Assembly (NCBI GenBank): GCA_964543855.1
Contig: CAZJAD010000089.1
Location: forward strand, 1 to 9,530
Direction: 5' to 3'
Source: CAZJAD01 sp964543855
GTDB lineage: Bacteria > Electryoneota > RPQS01 > DYHQ01
DNA: 9,530 bases
The position numbers were made by a program, and so were the translations under genes. Position 1 is the stretch's first letter; every line of letters starts with the position of its first letter. A model generated the notes under the pieces. It saw only the letters and a list, made by a program, of their open reading frames with translations, had not been told where the DNA came from and searched no databases. Below are positions 1-7,293 of this stretch, piece by piece.

Positions 1-2486
1 TCGGCGGCGGTCGCGCCTCCGACGATGATGAGTTCGGTCTCGGTAGTCTCACCAACCAGAGCACTGAAGCTACCTTCGGGGATGTCGTCGCTATAGACGC
101 GGTAGCCATAGTTTGTGTCGGAATCCCAACTGAGATGGAGGTCGTCTCCTTCCACGACGATGACAAGCCCGGTCGGCACGGTGATGCCAGGCATGCCAAG
201 CGCGATCACCACCACATCATCGACATACCAGCCCTCGTTCGTCCCACCGGCATCGCTGCCGAAGCGGAACTGAACCTGGATTGACTGGCCCACATACGCG
301 CCGAGATCCATGATCTCTTCCACCCAGGTCGGGTCGTCGGCCCAACACGGCTGACCAAGCATGGGCCCGGTTGCTGGAGCGCCACCGCCCGACTCCCAGC
401 GGAATGTCTTTGGGTAGCCACCTTCCGTCGTCACCTGCTGGAACGGACCGCCATCTGCAGAAATCTCCAGAATGCCACCATCGTAAGCCGAGTCGGGAAA
501 CGCTCCGGAAAGCTCGCCTTCAATCTTCATCCAGAAATAGAGGCGCGCTTCCTCGGGAATATCCGCAATGACGGGCGAGGTGAGATGTGCGTCGAGCAAG
601 TTGGCGTAATCACCGGCTCCGGTGTCGCCGCACTTCCAGGAAGAGGTGCCACCATGCACCTGTTCGCTGGAGAGATGCCACTGATCACCCCACGATGGCG
701 GACTGGAATGCGTCCAGTCCGGCGCGCCGCTTTCGAAGTCATCCGAGAACACGGTGATGACCGGACGTGGCACCAGATCAACATCCTGGAAGGTCGTATC
801 GTCCATGGCGACGTACAGCGTGTGTTCCTGACTGACATATCCGTAGAGCGAGTAGCGGACGGTGTAGGTGGAATCCCCAGGCACAACGAGGATGTACGCG
901 CCGGCGCCGGAAGCAATCGTCTGCTGCGCACCACCCACAACCTCTACCAAGGCTGGAATCGGATCGGTGGTGCTGGCGTCACGCACGGTTCCCATGATGC
1001 GACCGTAGCCTGACATGACCTCGATCACAGCTTCGTAGGCATCGACGAAACCCCAGCCGTAAGTGTTGTCCTCTCCGGCGGAGCCCAGGTCGCGGGCTTT
1101 GCGCATGATAATGGACTTGATGTCACGGACATCCATGTCGGGATTGGCCGAACGCATCAGAGCCACAATCCCGGCCACATGGGGTCCTGCCATGGATGTG
1201 CCGCTCCAGCCGGCCGACTCATAGCCGCCGCCGGGAACGCTCGAATAGACCGTCACACCGGGTGCACAAACCTCGGGTTTAATCGTCATGCCATCACAAT
1301 CGGACGGCCCTCGGGAAGAGAAGCTCGCAATGGGATAGGGCCAGTCGTAGTCGGTCGCGTTCACGGCTCCGATCGCGTAGAAGCTGACGCTGTCGTAAAT
1401 GGCATTGGCAGGGCTGCGGTGAGTCTGCGGATCGGGTCCTTCGTTCCCCGCTGAAAAGGTGACGACGGTGCCGCCCGCCTCGAGAGCGAGAATGGCGAGG
1501 TCCCAACGAGAATCACAGTCCTGGTATCCGCTGAAACGCGAATCGACACCCCAGCTATTCTGGACAACATCGGGCACATCGTCAACGGTTCCTGGATCAT
1601 CATCGGGATCGGCAAACCACTGATAGGCATCGAGAACATCGTTGTCAAAGCCCGTGCCGGTCCCCTGGTCGATCGCATCATCGGCAATCCATTGCGCTGC
1701 CGGGGCAACGCCGACGGTATCACCGGTTCCGCTGGCGAGCGTCGCGCCGCACATGGTGCCCATGACATGCGTTCCGTGCCCGTATCCATCCATGGGGAAG
1801 GTCGTCCCATTGACGGGTGAGCGCCAGCATTCCTGCCACGGTTCGCTGACTCCACGCCAGCGATAGTTCAGAGCGGGGTGATTGCCGTCGACACCCGTAT
1901 CGAGGTTCGCCACCAGCGCACCCCCGCCTTGGATCCCCAGCTCATACCAAACCTCTGGAGCGCGGACGGCGACAATTCCCGGGGGCGGTGTATTCTCGTC
2001 GTCGTCGAGCGCACGCCCCGCTGACCGAATAGGCTGGATGAGCGAACTTTCGAAGTTCAACTCAACATAAGCCACATCCGCACGCTCTGCAAGGAGAGCC
2101 GCCGCATTGCCCGTGCCATAGAAGACAAAGCAGTTCACAATCCAATAGGCGGTGTACCCGTCCACCTCACCGGCTTCGACCAGTTCGTCGAGGAACTCGC
2201 GCACCGCGCCCTGGCTGCGGTCGGCTGCCGCGCGTAGGCTCTCCATGACAATCTGGTGCCGCGTGGCGCGGGTGACCTTCTGATGATAGAGCTCGTTATC
2301 GAGCGCGATAACATCCACCGCGTCGGCCAGGTGAACGATCATCGAATGTTTCTCCCCGGTCGGCGTCGTGGTCAGAAGGTAAGTCAACTCCGAGGAGAAT
2401 TTCTGGACATCGGCGAGGGCGGTTCCGGCGGACGCCAGACCGACAGCCAGAATGAGGAAGAAAACCGATATTCGTGGCAGTTTCAT
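1..2486 (-). CDS. Secreted subtilisin-like (S8) serine protease, 3' end cut by window edge
   Basis: 828 codons are visible; the stop lies beyond position 1. The N-terminus is a classical signal peptide: Lys2/Arg5, a hydrophobic core at residues 6-20, and a likely cleavage after ALA at residues 23-25. Residues ~30-150 look like a propeptide/inhibitor segment of S8 proteases. The catalytic domain spans ~185-490 with the full triad: Asp196 in LDTG, His237 in GHGTHVMG, Ser431 in GTSMAGPHVAG, plus oxyanion Asn348 in SAGNEG. After it come a carboxypeptidase-regulatory-like beta domain (~495-573, starting GRIMGTVRD), a jelly-roll domain resembling the MAM-like domain of immune inhibitor A proteases (~579-763, FSDDFESG to GWYVDDVVV), and the start of a fibronectin-III-like module (~768 on). 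It should hydrolyse peptide bonds outside the cytoplasm; the substrate is unknown. The start is ATG at 2486, with AGAGGGA about 7 nt upstream and a strong promoter at 2553-2581. The catalytic residues are intact, so it is probably active. Confidence 0.95.
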   Translation of the reverse strand, partial: MKLPRISVFFLILAVGLASAGTALADVQKFSSELTYLLTTTPTGEKHSMIVHLADAVDVIALDNELYHQKVTRATRHQIVMESLRAAADRSQGAVREFLDELVEAGEVDGYTAYWIVNCFVFYGTGNAAALLAERADVAYVELNFESSLIQPIRSAGRALDDDENTPPPGIVAVRAPEVWYELGIQGGGALVANLDTGVDGNHPALNYRWRGVSEPWQECWRSPVNGTTFPMDGYGHGTHVMGTMCGATLASGTGDTVGVAPAAQWIADDAIDQGTGTGFDNDVLDAYQWFADPDDDPGTVDDVPDVVQNSWGVDSRFSGYQDCDSRWDLAILALEAGGTVVTFSAGNEGPDPQTHRSPANAIYDSVSFYAIGAVNATDYDWPYPIASFSSRGPSDCDGMTIKPEVCAPGVTVYSSVPGGGYESAGWSGTSMAGPHVAGIVALMRSANPDMDVRDIKSIIMRKARDLGSAGEDNTYGWGFVDAYEAVIEVMSGYGRIMGTVRDASTTDPIPALVEVVGGAQQTIASGAGAYILVVPGDSTYTVRYSLYGYVSQEHTLYVAMDDTTFQDVDLVPRPVITVFSDDFESGAPDWTHSSPPSWGDQWHLSSEQVHGGTSSWKCGDTGAGDYANLLDAHLTSPVIADIPEEARLYFWMKIEGELSGAFPDSAYDGGILEISADGGPFQQVTTEGGYPKTFRWESGGGAPATGPMLGQPCWADDPTWVEEIMDLGAYVGQSIQVQFRFGSDAGGTNEGWYVDDVVVIALGMPGITVPTGLVIVVEGDDLHLSWDSDTNYGYRVYSDDIPEGSFSALVGETTETELIIVGGATAA

Positions 2487-2552
2487 GGGTCATCCCTCTT
2501 TGTTTTTTCCACAGGACAGATTGAGAAGTCTCGCAGATAAATGAATATATTA

Positions 2553-2581
2553 AATATACATTCTCCCGCCGATATTGTCAA
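2553..2581 (-). promoter_or_regulatory. Sigma-70-type promoter of the S8 protease gene
   Basis: On the minus strand a consensus -35 TTGACA (2576-2581) and a -10 TATATT (2553-2558) are separated by exactly 17 bp. Transcription would start near 2546 and give a leader of about 60 nt before the ATG at 2486. No operator-like palindrome is evident over it, so expression may be constitutive. Confidence 0.8.
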
Positions 2582-2722
2582 GACCTATCTTCCTAAGACT
2601 GAGGTGTCTCCACAAGGCATAAGTGCCCAAAATTAAACAGCTTGGCCCTTTGCGAGCGGCCACTCCTTCCCGAGCAGAGGCACGGGCGTAAGGGGTGACT
2701 TCGAAAAAGCCAAAAATAACTC

Positions 2723-2750
2723 TTGACAAAGCTGATTATTTGACTATATT
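2723..2750 (+). promoter_or_regulatory. Sigma-70-type promoter of the SOS-type operon
   Basis: TTGACA at 2723-2728 and TATATT at 2745-2750 are separated by 16 bp and preceded by A-rich sequence. The predicted start is about 2757-2758, which coincides with the first base of a perfect palindrome of LexA type. This geometry means bound repressor would block RNA polymerase directly. The downstream leader to the ATG at 2836 is about 78 nt. Confidence 0.8.
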
Positions 2751-2756
2751 AGGAAT

Positions 2757-2770
2757 TGAACATATGTTCA
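2757..2770. promoter_or_regulatory. LexA (SOS) box 1, perfect palindrome
   Basis: TGAACATATGTTCA is a perfect 14-bp palindrome containing GAAC-N4-GTTC, the core of the LexA/DinR box known from Gram-positive bacteria. It sits at the predicted transcription start of an operon encoding a DinB-type polymerase, a classic SOS target. Motif and gene context support each other. LexA itself is not in the window, so the assignment rests on the motif. Confidence 0.82.
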
Positions 2771-2773
2771 CAC

Positions 2774-2797
2774 ATCCGCTACGGGCGGATTGTTTTT
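2774..2797 (+). terminator. Leader hairpin plus T-tract (possible attenuator)
   Basis: ATCCGC (2774-2779) pairs perfectly with GCGGAT (2785-2790) across a 5-nt loop and is followed at once by TGTTTTT (2791-2797). This has the form of a short intrinsic terminator. It lies between the predicted transcription start (~2757) and the first ATG (2836), where no upstream plus-strand gene needs ending. A leader attenuator is therefore one reading. A weak competing helix, GGGC 2783-2786 with GCCC 2799-2802, would exclude the terminator stem. The stem is only 6 bp, so chance is possible. Confidence 0.45.
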
Positions 2798-2808
2798 AGC
2801 CCTCAATT

Positions 2809-2822
2809 TGACCAAATGTTCA
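2809..2822. promoter_or_regulatory. LexA-like box 2, imperfect
   Basis: TGACCAAATGTTCA matches box 1 at 12 of 14 positions: one half-site (GTTCA) is intact and the other has one substitution (GACC for GAAC). Its start is 52 bp after the start of box 1, about five helical turns, so both would lie on the same DNA face. It ends 13 bp before the ATG at 2836. It partly overlaps another small inverted repeat, ATGTT-CA-AACAT (2816-2827). It could be a weaker cooperative operator. Confidence 0.5.
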
Positions 2823-2835
2823 AACATGGCAGGCC

Positions 2836-3090
2836 ATGAGAATAGAAGAAATCCGCGAACCCGTCGATGTCATCGCGCTCTTTCGGGGGCGCGCGCTTCT
2901 GCCGCTCCGGTTTCGGTGGAAGGAACGCACTTACTCGATTCGCCACATCAACGGCGGCTGGCGCACCGACGAGGGCGCTTCCCGTTTTCATCATTTCGCG
3001 GTCATGTCGGAAGGCCCGGATGTCTACGAGCTTTCCTACAACGAGCGATCGCAAGAGTGGAGAATCGAAACGGTGTCTCTGGTCGGATGA
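2836..3090 (+). CDS. Small DUF6504-like protein, partner of the Y-family polymerase
   Basis: An 84-residue cytoplasmic protein without signal peptide or membrane segment. The pattern REPVDV, then LRFRWKERTYSI, a conserved-looking W (GGWRTDEG), HHFAV, then VYELSY and a final W (QEWRIETV) suggests a compact beta-rich fold. It resembles the small DUF6504-type proteins I recall beside translesion polymerase genes in other bacteria. That family assignment is from memory of the pattern and not a search. It is the first gene after the LexA-controlled promoter, 43 nt upstream of the polymerase, so the two are very likely co-transcribed and damage-induced. The ATG at 2836 is the first in-frame start that keeps the family-like N-terminus; its ribosome site is weak (GGCAGG). 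A role as an accessory to mutagenic synthesis is inference. Overlapping frames here are arginine-rich shadows. Confidence 0.75.
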   Translation: MRIEEIREPVDVIALFRGRALLPLRFRWKERTYSIRHINGGWRTDEGASRFHHFAVMSEGPDVYELSYNERSQEWRIETVSLVG

Positions 3091-3133
3091 AAGCGCGAGA
3101 ACCAGCACGGCACCCTTTCGTGGGAGAAGCGCC

Positions 3134-4111
3134 ATGAGTGCGAAGATCATCTTTCATGTGGACATGGATCAGTTTTATGCGGCGGTCGAGACGCTGCATA
3201 ATCCGCATCTGCGCGGCAAGCCCGTCATCGTCGGAGGCACGCCCGGAGGTCGCGGCATCGTGACAACCGCTTCCTACGAAGCGCGGCGTTACGGCGTGCG
3301 CTCGGGCATGCCATCCGGTGAGGCCTATCGTCTCTGTCCACACGCGATCTTTGTCCGTCCGGATATTCACAAGTATGTCTATGTTTCTCGGCGCGTGTTC
3401 CAGTTGCTGCGGGAGTTCACGGAGCGCGTGGAACCGGTCTCGGTCGATGAGGCCTACATGGATGTGAGCGATGTGGTCTGGGCGGCGGGTGGAGTCAAAA
3501 CGCTGGCCATCAGAATCAAGCAGCGCATCCGGGAGGCCGAAGGACTCACGGCGACCATCGGAGCCGGCGCGAACCGGCTCGTCGCGAAAGTGGCCTGCGG
3601 CATGAACAAGCCCGACGGCTTCACCTACCTTCCTCCCGAGCGCGTGGCGGAGGCGTTTCGGGATCTTTCAGTCGGGGACCTCTACGGCGTCGGCAAAGCG
3701 ACGCAGGCGGTCCTCGAGGAGTTCGGGATTCGCACGGCCGGCGAGCTGGCGACTTTTCCACGCGAAGTCCTGCGCCGAAGACTCGGCCAGTGGGGAGAGC
3801 ATCTNNNNNNNNNNNNNNNNNNNNNNNNNNNNNNNNNNNNNNNNNNNNNNNNNNNNNNNNNNNNNNNNNNNNNNNNNNNNNNNNNNNNNNNNNNNNNNNN
3901 NNNNCTGCTCCGGCAACAGGAGTTGTTTCTGGTGCCCGCCGAGTTCACCGGCATGTCGCGCGTGTGCGACCGGATTAAGGAGCGGTTTGGCGATGGGTCA
4001 ATCGGCTATGCCAGCTCGGTGTTCAATTCCGGGCGGCGTTCCGGAAGACCTCGAAAGACGGAGTCGGACCACACCCGGTCGGTTCGCTATCGTCCGTTCT
4101 ACTCGCGATGA
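3134..4111 (+). CDS. dinB: DNA polymerase IV (DinB-type Y-family translesion polymerase), interrupted by scaffold gap
   Basis: A Y-family polymerase that would copy past DNA lesions without proofreading. Visible residues 1-223 cover palm, fingers and thumb. Catalytic acids are Asp10 in HVDMD and Asp105-Glu106 in SVDEAYMD; Tyr15 in QFYAAVE is at the usual steric-gate position. YEARRYGVRSGMP (residues 48-60) is the typical finger motif. A helix-hairpin-helix segment (DLYGVGKATQ) sits near 182-191. The run of N replaces the little-finger domain. The 69 codons after it contain QQELF (3914-3928), which fits the Q-x-x-L-F beta-clamp-binding pattern, then DRIKERFGDGSIGYAS, typical of DinB C-termini, and a basic tail. 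The start is ATG 3134, with GGGAG 7 nt upstream. Both fragments are in the same frame only because of the arbitrary 100-N spacer. It is the second gene of a LexA-type operon and probably SOS-induced. The gene looks intact apart from the assembly gap. Confidence 0.95.
   Translation: MSAKIIFHVDMDQFYAAVETLHNPHLRGKPVIVGGTPGGRGIVTTASYEARRYGVRSGMPSGEAYRLCPHAIFVRPDIHKYVYVSRRVFQLLREFTERVEPVSVDEAYMDVSDVVWAAGGVKTLAIRIKQRIREAEGLTATIGAGANRLVAKVACGMNKPDGFTYLPPERVAEAFRDLSVGDLYGVGKATQAVLEEFGIRTAGELATFPREVLRRRLGQWGEHXXXXXXXXXXXXXXXXXXXXXXXXXXXXXXXXXXLLRQQELFLVPAEFTGMSRVCDRIKERFGDGSIGYASSVFNSGRRSGRPRKTESDHTRSVRYRPFYSR
3805..3904. other. Scaffold gap of exactly 100 N
   Basis: Exactly 100 undetermined bases interrupt the polymerase gene. 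A round 100 is the usual placeholder for a gap of unknown size. By comparison with the E. coli DinB layout, the part absent between LGQWGEHL and the clamp-binding motif is most of the little finger, roughly 100 residues. The true missing length is then probably about 300 bases, so coordinates after the gap are likely compressed. Confidence 0.9.
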
Positions 4112-4139
4112 TCCAACTCGGCAGCGCGAAACAAGAGAA

Positions 4140-4172
4140 AGAGCGAGGAACCCGGTGTGGGCTCCTCGCTCT
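4140..4172. terminator. Bidirectional terminator-like hairpin between convergent genes
   Basis: AGAGCGAGGA (4140-4149) pairs perfectly with TCCTCGCTCT (4163-4172). After one mismatch, CCC/GGG extends the stem by 3 bp around a 5-nt loop. It lies 28 nt from both the polymerase stop (4111) and the stop of the convergent gene (4201). On the minus strand it is followed by TTCTCTTGTTT, moderately U-rich; on the plus strand there is no U-tract. It therefore fits best as a terminator for the minus-strand gene, possibly serving both. Confidence 0.72.
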
Positions 4173-4200
4173 GGTGCTCTGAGGCTATGGTGATGGTCGT

Positions 4201-7200
4201 TTATCTGATGGGTATCGCGGGTTGTTCTTCCTGCTCTTCCAAATGATAATTATACCACCACCAGTACCAGTAGCGCCAATCCCAACCCCACCACGCATAC
4301 TTGCACCATTTCTGGCACTGTGATCGCCAATACCCTACTGTTCCCCATCCGACGGGTGTCCAAGAGCTGGGCTGCGGGCATTGTCGCACTTCACAATAGC
4401 AGGGTGGGAACCAGATGGGACACGGATAATACTCGCACTTGACGAAGGGGTAGAATGTGCAGAGTATCTGATTCGCTGGCGGTGGTGAAGGTTGCCAACC
4501 ACACTTGCAGTATGTAATCCATCCTCCCGTGGGGCCCGGCTGGCGGTCGAGGATGCACGCGGGGTTCGGCGGACCGCAAGGATACCTGACAGCCCACGGA
4601 GCTCCCATGCAGAGCGCGATGACTCTCAAGTCGCAGCACAGCATCTGGGAACAGAACGATGCCCACATGGCGTGCCAGCCCCACCAGAACCCCGTGAACT
4701 GGCGGGTCCCGTTGTTCGTCTCCAGGTGCATGGGCATGCCGCTGAAAATCATCAGCGAATCCGTCCTGGGGTCTCGTCCGCGGCCCTCGAGGATGCGGAC
4801 ACGGCCCTCCTCGTCTTGCGCAAAGGCGATGTGGTCAATCAGGACTTCGCGTCCGTAGACTCCCAGAATGTGACCGTTAAAACTCTCAATGGGTGTAAGT
4901 CCTTCACCGTAGAAGCACCGGTCATCCGAGTCGATCCACTCCTCGCCATCCAGACTCTGCGCGAGCATGTGTGACATGACAATCCTGTTGTCGGGGTCCA
5001 CAGCCCATCCAATCGACTTAATCTCGAAGTCCATGTACTCGAAGAGCTCGCCTTCCTCCGCGTGCGCGAGGGCCATGATGGAGCCGACGAAGGGGGCAGT
5101 GTGATCGGGCTCGCGCTCGCCAATGGATGTCACCTTATAGAAGGCAAGCTCATCAGGTGGCGCATCCATGTAACTTGTCTGGTCGCCGGGAACGATATCC
5201 AGTTCGACCCACGGGCCATCCGGCGTCCCTGCGCGCTCGATCCGCAGCACTTCACCGGGGAAGAAGTCTGCATACCATCGCAGTTCGACCTCACCGGTAG
5301 GCATCGAGTAGAGTGTTACGACGGGTTCCGGAGGCGGGACTTTGTTGTCGAGTTCGACAAGATCCACCCACAATTCGTACTGTCCGGTTGTTTGGGCGGC
5401 ACCGACAACATTCAGAACATAGGGCCCCTCGGCCAGCTTGAATGCCGTTGTGAACTCGTTGGCAACATTCAGTGTGTCTCCCCAGAAGCCGATCGGATCG
5501 CCCGCCGTCGTGAGAATCTCGCCGCAAGGGTGCAGAACGCCGTCTGTGTTGACGGTGATTCGAATGGCGCTCTCGGATGGCATGTCCAAAATCACCATGT
5601 CGGGATCGTAGGGGGAGTCGATCGCGCCACAGAACACCTCGCCAGGCTGGATTTCCTGCTCCGGAGGGAAGATGTCGTTCGGTTCCTGTTCAGGATTCGG
5701 GCACGGCCATCCTTCGCAGGGGCCGCAACTGAGCTTGGCCCGATACTCGGTTGGCACGGGCACACCGACGACATCGTGATGCGCCAGATAGAAGTAGTAG
5801 ATGCCTGGAGGCATGCAATCGGTGACGATAAGCTCTCCGCACAGGCTGTCATCCTGGAAGTAGATCTCGTCACAGCCCTCGTTGAGCACCGAGATCCACA
5901 CATCCAGCGGATAAGCTGCCGCAACATCCCAAGTGAAAACGGTCGGTTGGAAGACCTCGACTATGAACCAATCCGTGTCCCGATAACCGGGCTCGGCGAT
6001 CAAGGTGCCGCAGATGATTTCACCGCACTCGATGGGTTGCGATTGGTACGGGGGTTCCCAGCACCCGCCGTCGTTGTCCATTTCCTCAGAGCCTCCGCAG
6101 TATACTCTGGGACAGGAATCTATGATCGCGGGCTCACAGAACAAATCAAAGACGACCGGATTGCCGAGGTCGGTGTAGACCGGCAGATACCACCAGCCGG
6201 CAGGAACGCCCTCGAAGTTGATGAACTCGGGCATTTGAGGCGGGGATACACAGTTGCCGGCGCTGAGGCTGGTATAGCCAAAGTAATCATCGCAGGCACA
6301 GTCGTTCTGGAGATTGCCGCTTATCACCCAGACATCCGGGTCGCTTTCACAGTAGCTGAGCCTCACCGTCCAGAAGGGCGAGATGTTCGGATCCAGGAAG
6401 AACTTGTACCAGACTTCCGGGTAGGTGTTGATGGCGGGGCAGTCGAGGGTCGCGCCGGTCTGATCCACAAACACATCCAACGCGCCGCACCCAATTTCAA
6501 TCGCGTCTGCGCAATCGTCGTTCGGCGGCCGAGGCAGCTCGTAGTCAATCGCAATCTCGTAGTCACCGGCGTCACCGCCGTAGCCGTCAACGACGATGTA
6601 GTAGGCGTGACCTCCGTCCAGATGAAGGTTGTGAATCTCTGAGGTGTAACCCCACATGGCGCCGCAGCCGTCGTCATTGCAGGCCAAGCCGTGTGCGGGG
6701 TCGCAGAAATCGACGAAGATAATCAGTTTGGTGTCATAGTACGAAGGACAGAGGCTGATGCCGATAACCTCATCCCCCGCGGGCGAATACTCATAGACGA
6801 CATCGGGGGAATTCGAGGGCCACGGACAGGAGGGAGTGCCGGATAAATCGTAGTCATCGTTATAACCGACCGTCGTCCCTGAATCCGAAAATGGCAGAGC
6901 AGGAATCACGGTGGCGTCCGCGCAATTCTCCCCACCCTGATCGAGGCGGCGTGTGAAGGGAATCCGGGACGGATACATCGCGTTGTAGTGCTCGTCCCAC
7001 AGAGCGGCATCGTAGAGCCCCTGAGCCTTCATGTCGGCAATCTGGCGGCCAAGCGCCTGCACCTCGTCCCGGGCACCCGGGACTCTGGCACGCGCCTCCT
7101 CGGAGAGCCAAATGTGCGGCGGCCCTGTCATCTGGCTCCGCTCAGGGTCAGTTGTGCGTTCAATCGCGGTTTGTGCCCCCAAGTCGGCCGTTTGGGCAGG

Positions 7201-7293
7201 TGTCTTTCTGGCGACGCCATAATCGGCGACAATCAGCAAGGTCCCTATCGAGAGCAGCACCACCAGAAGAGAAACATGGCGCAGTGTGCTCAT
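4201..7293 (-). CDS. Large exported multidomain protein with aromatic/Cys-rich C-terminal tail
   Basis: 1030 residues. The signal peptide has Arg5, a hydrophobic core at 9-23 and probable cleavage after GVA (~28). A helical linker (~60-105) precedes four Cys-containing beta-sandwich modules resembling pre-peptidase C-terminal (PPC) domains. They lie at ~122-252 (ENCADATVIP to GDYEIAIDY), ~257-388 (NDDCADAIEIGCG), ~398-525, and ~534-645 (EQEPNDIFPP to GQYELWVDL, the clearest PPC pattern). A fibronectin-III-like module follows at ~655-725, then an unassigned region, then the Cys/Trp/Tyr-rich tail from ~868. I find no catalytic motif. A structural, adhesive or ligand-binding role at the cell exterior is inference. 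The start is decided by a perfect AAGGAGG (7300-7306) 6 nt before ATG. Transcription should come from the promoter at 7492-7520, and the gene appears monocistronic, ending at the hairpin 4140-4172. No recognisable sorting domain is seen at the C-terminus, which ends EEQEEQPAIPIR. A 526-codon frame on the opposite strand is judged a shadow. Confidence 0.9.
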   Translation of the reverse strand: MSTLRHVSLLVVLLSIGTLLIVADYGVARKTPAQTADLGAQTAIERTTDPERSQMTGPPHIWLSEEARARVPGARDEVQALGRQIADMKAQGLYDAALWDEHYNAMYPSRIPFTRRLDQGGENCADATVIPALPFSDSGTTVGYNDDYDLSGTPSCPWPSNSPDVVYEYSPAGDEVIGISLCPSYYDTKLIIFVDFCDPAHGLACNDDGCGAMWGYTSEIHNLHLDGGHAYYIVVDGYGGDAGDYEIAIDYELPRPPNDDCADAIEIGCGALDVFVDQTGATLDCPAINTYPEVWYKFFLDPNISPFWTVRLSYCESDPDVWVISGNLQNDCACDDYFGYTSLSAGNCVSPPQMPEFINFEGVPAGWWYLPVYTDLGNPVVFDLFCEPAIIDSCPRVYCGGSEEMDNDGGCWEPPYQSQPIECGEIICGTLIAEPGYRDTDWFIVEVFQPTVFTWDVAAAYPLDVWISVLNEGCDEIYFQDDSLCGELIVTDCMPPGIYYFYLAHHDVVGVPVPTEYRAKLSCGPCEGWPCPNPEQEPNDIFPPEQEIQPGEVFCGAIDSPYDPDMVILDMPSESAIRITVNTDGVLHPCGEILTTAGDPIGFWGDTLNVANEFTTAFKLAEGPYVLNVVGAAQTTGQYELWVDLVELDNKVPPPEPVVTLYSMPTGEVELRWYADFFPGEVLRIERAGTPDGPWVELDIVPGDQTSYMDAPPDELAFYKVTSIGEREPDHTAPFVGSIMALAHAEEGELFEYMDFEIKSIGWAVDPDNRIVMSHMLAQSLDGEEWIDSDDRCFYGEGLTPIESFNGHILGVYGREVLIDHIAFAQDEEGRVRILEGRGRDPRTDSLMIFSGMPMHLETNNGTRQFTGFWWGWHAMWASFCSQMLCCDLRVIALCMGAPWAVRYPCGPPNPACILDRQPGPTGGWITYCKCGWQPSPPPANQILCTFYPFVKCEYYPCPIWFPPCYCEVRQCPQPSSWTPVGWGTVGYWRSQCQKWCKYAWWGWDWRYWYWWWYNYHLEEQEEQPAIPIR
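4204..4692 (-). other. Cys/Trp/Tyr-rich C-terminal tail region of the 1030-residue protein
   Basis: Codons 868-1030. This segment carries 16 Cys and 20 Trp, clusters such as MLCCDL, CKCGW and PPCYC, and many Pro. Residues 1001-1016 (4246-4293) contain 8 Trp and 4 Tyr in 16 positions, followed by a Glu/Gln-rich end. The frame is open from the folded modules to the stop, and the alternative frame (4391-4684) has no family-like pattern, so I read the tail as genuinely coded. It is unlike the Asp/Gly/Val-rich modules before it. No known domain is recognised. Confidence 0.75.

Larger units (their letters stand above)
2487..2835. other. Divergent intergenic control region
   Basis: This 349-base gap lies between the minus-strand protease and the plus-strand small-protein/polymerase operon. 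It holds two divergent promoters whose -35 boxes are about 140 bp apart, a perfect LexA-like palindrome, a leader hairpin followed by a T-tract, and a second LexA-like box, each listed separately. Between the two -35 boxes (about 2582-2722) I see no convincing gene, RNA or repeat. The stretch just before the plus-strand -35 is A-rich (about 2703-2719) and could act as an UP-type element. Reading frames crossing this region lack family resemblance. Confidence 0.8.

Noticed and set aside
527..1855. Several 130-165-residue frames on both strands inside the protease gene
   Set aside because: They are shadows of the S8 catalytic domain frame, which has all catalytic motifs and no interruption.
2790..3150. 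Overlapping 115-residue frames on both strands across the small gene
   Set aside because: Arg- and Pro-rich composition typical of shadow frames, no ribosome site, and they conflict with the better-patterned 84-residue frame.
4391..4684. Frameshift as explanation of the aromatic tail
   Set aside because: The alternative frame has no domain-like pattern and ends earlier; the in-frame tail keeps paired Cys motifs to a stop just before the terminator.
5062..6642. 526-codon open frame on the plus strand, antisense to the 1030-residue gene
   Set aside because: It has no family-like motif, signal or supported start. The opposite frame has a signal peptide, perfect ribosome site, promoter and clear repeated modules. 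Long antisense frames are common opposite GC-biased genes.
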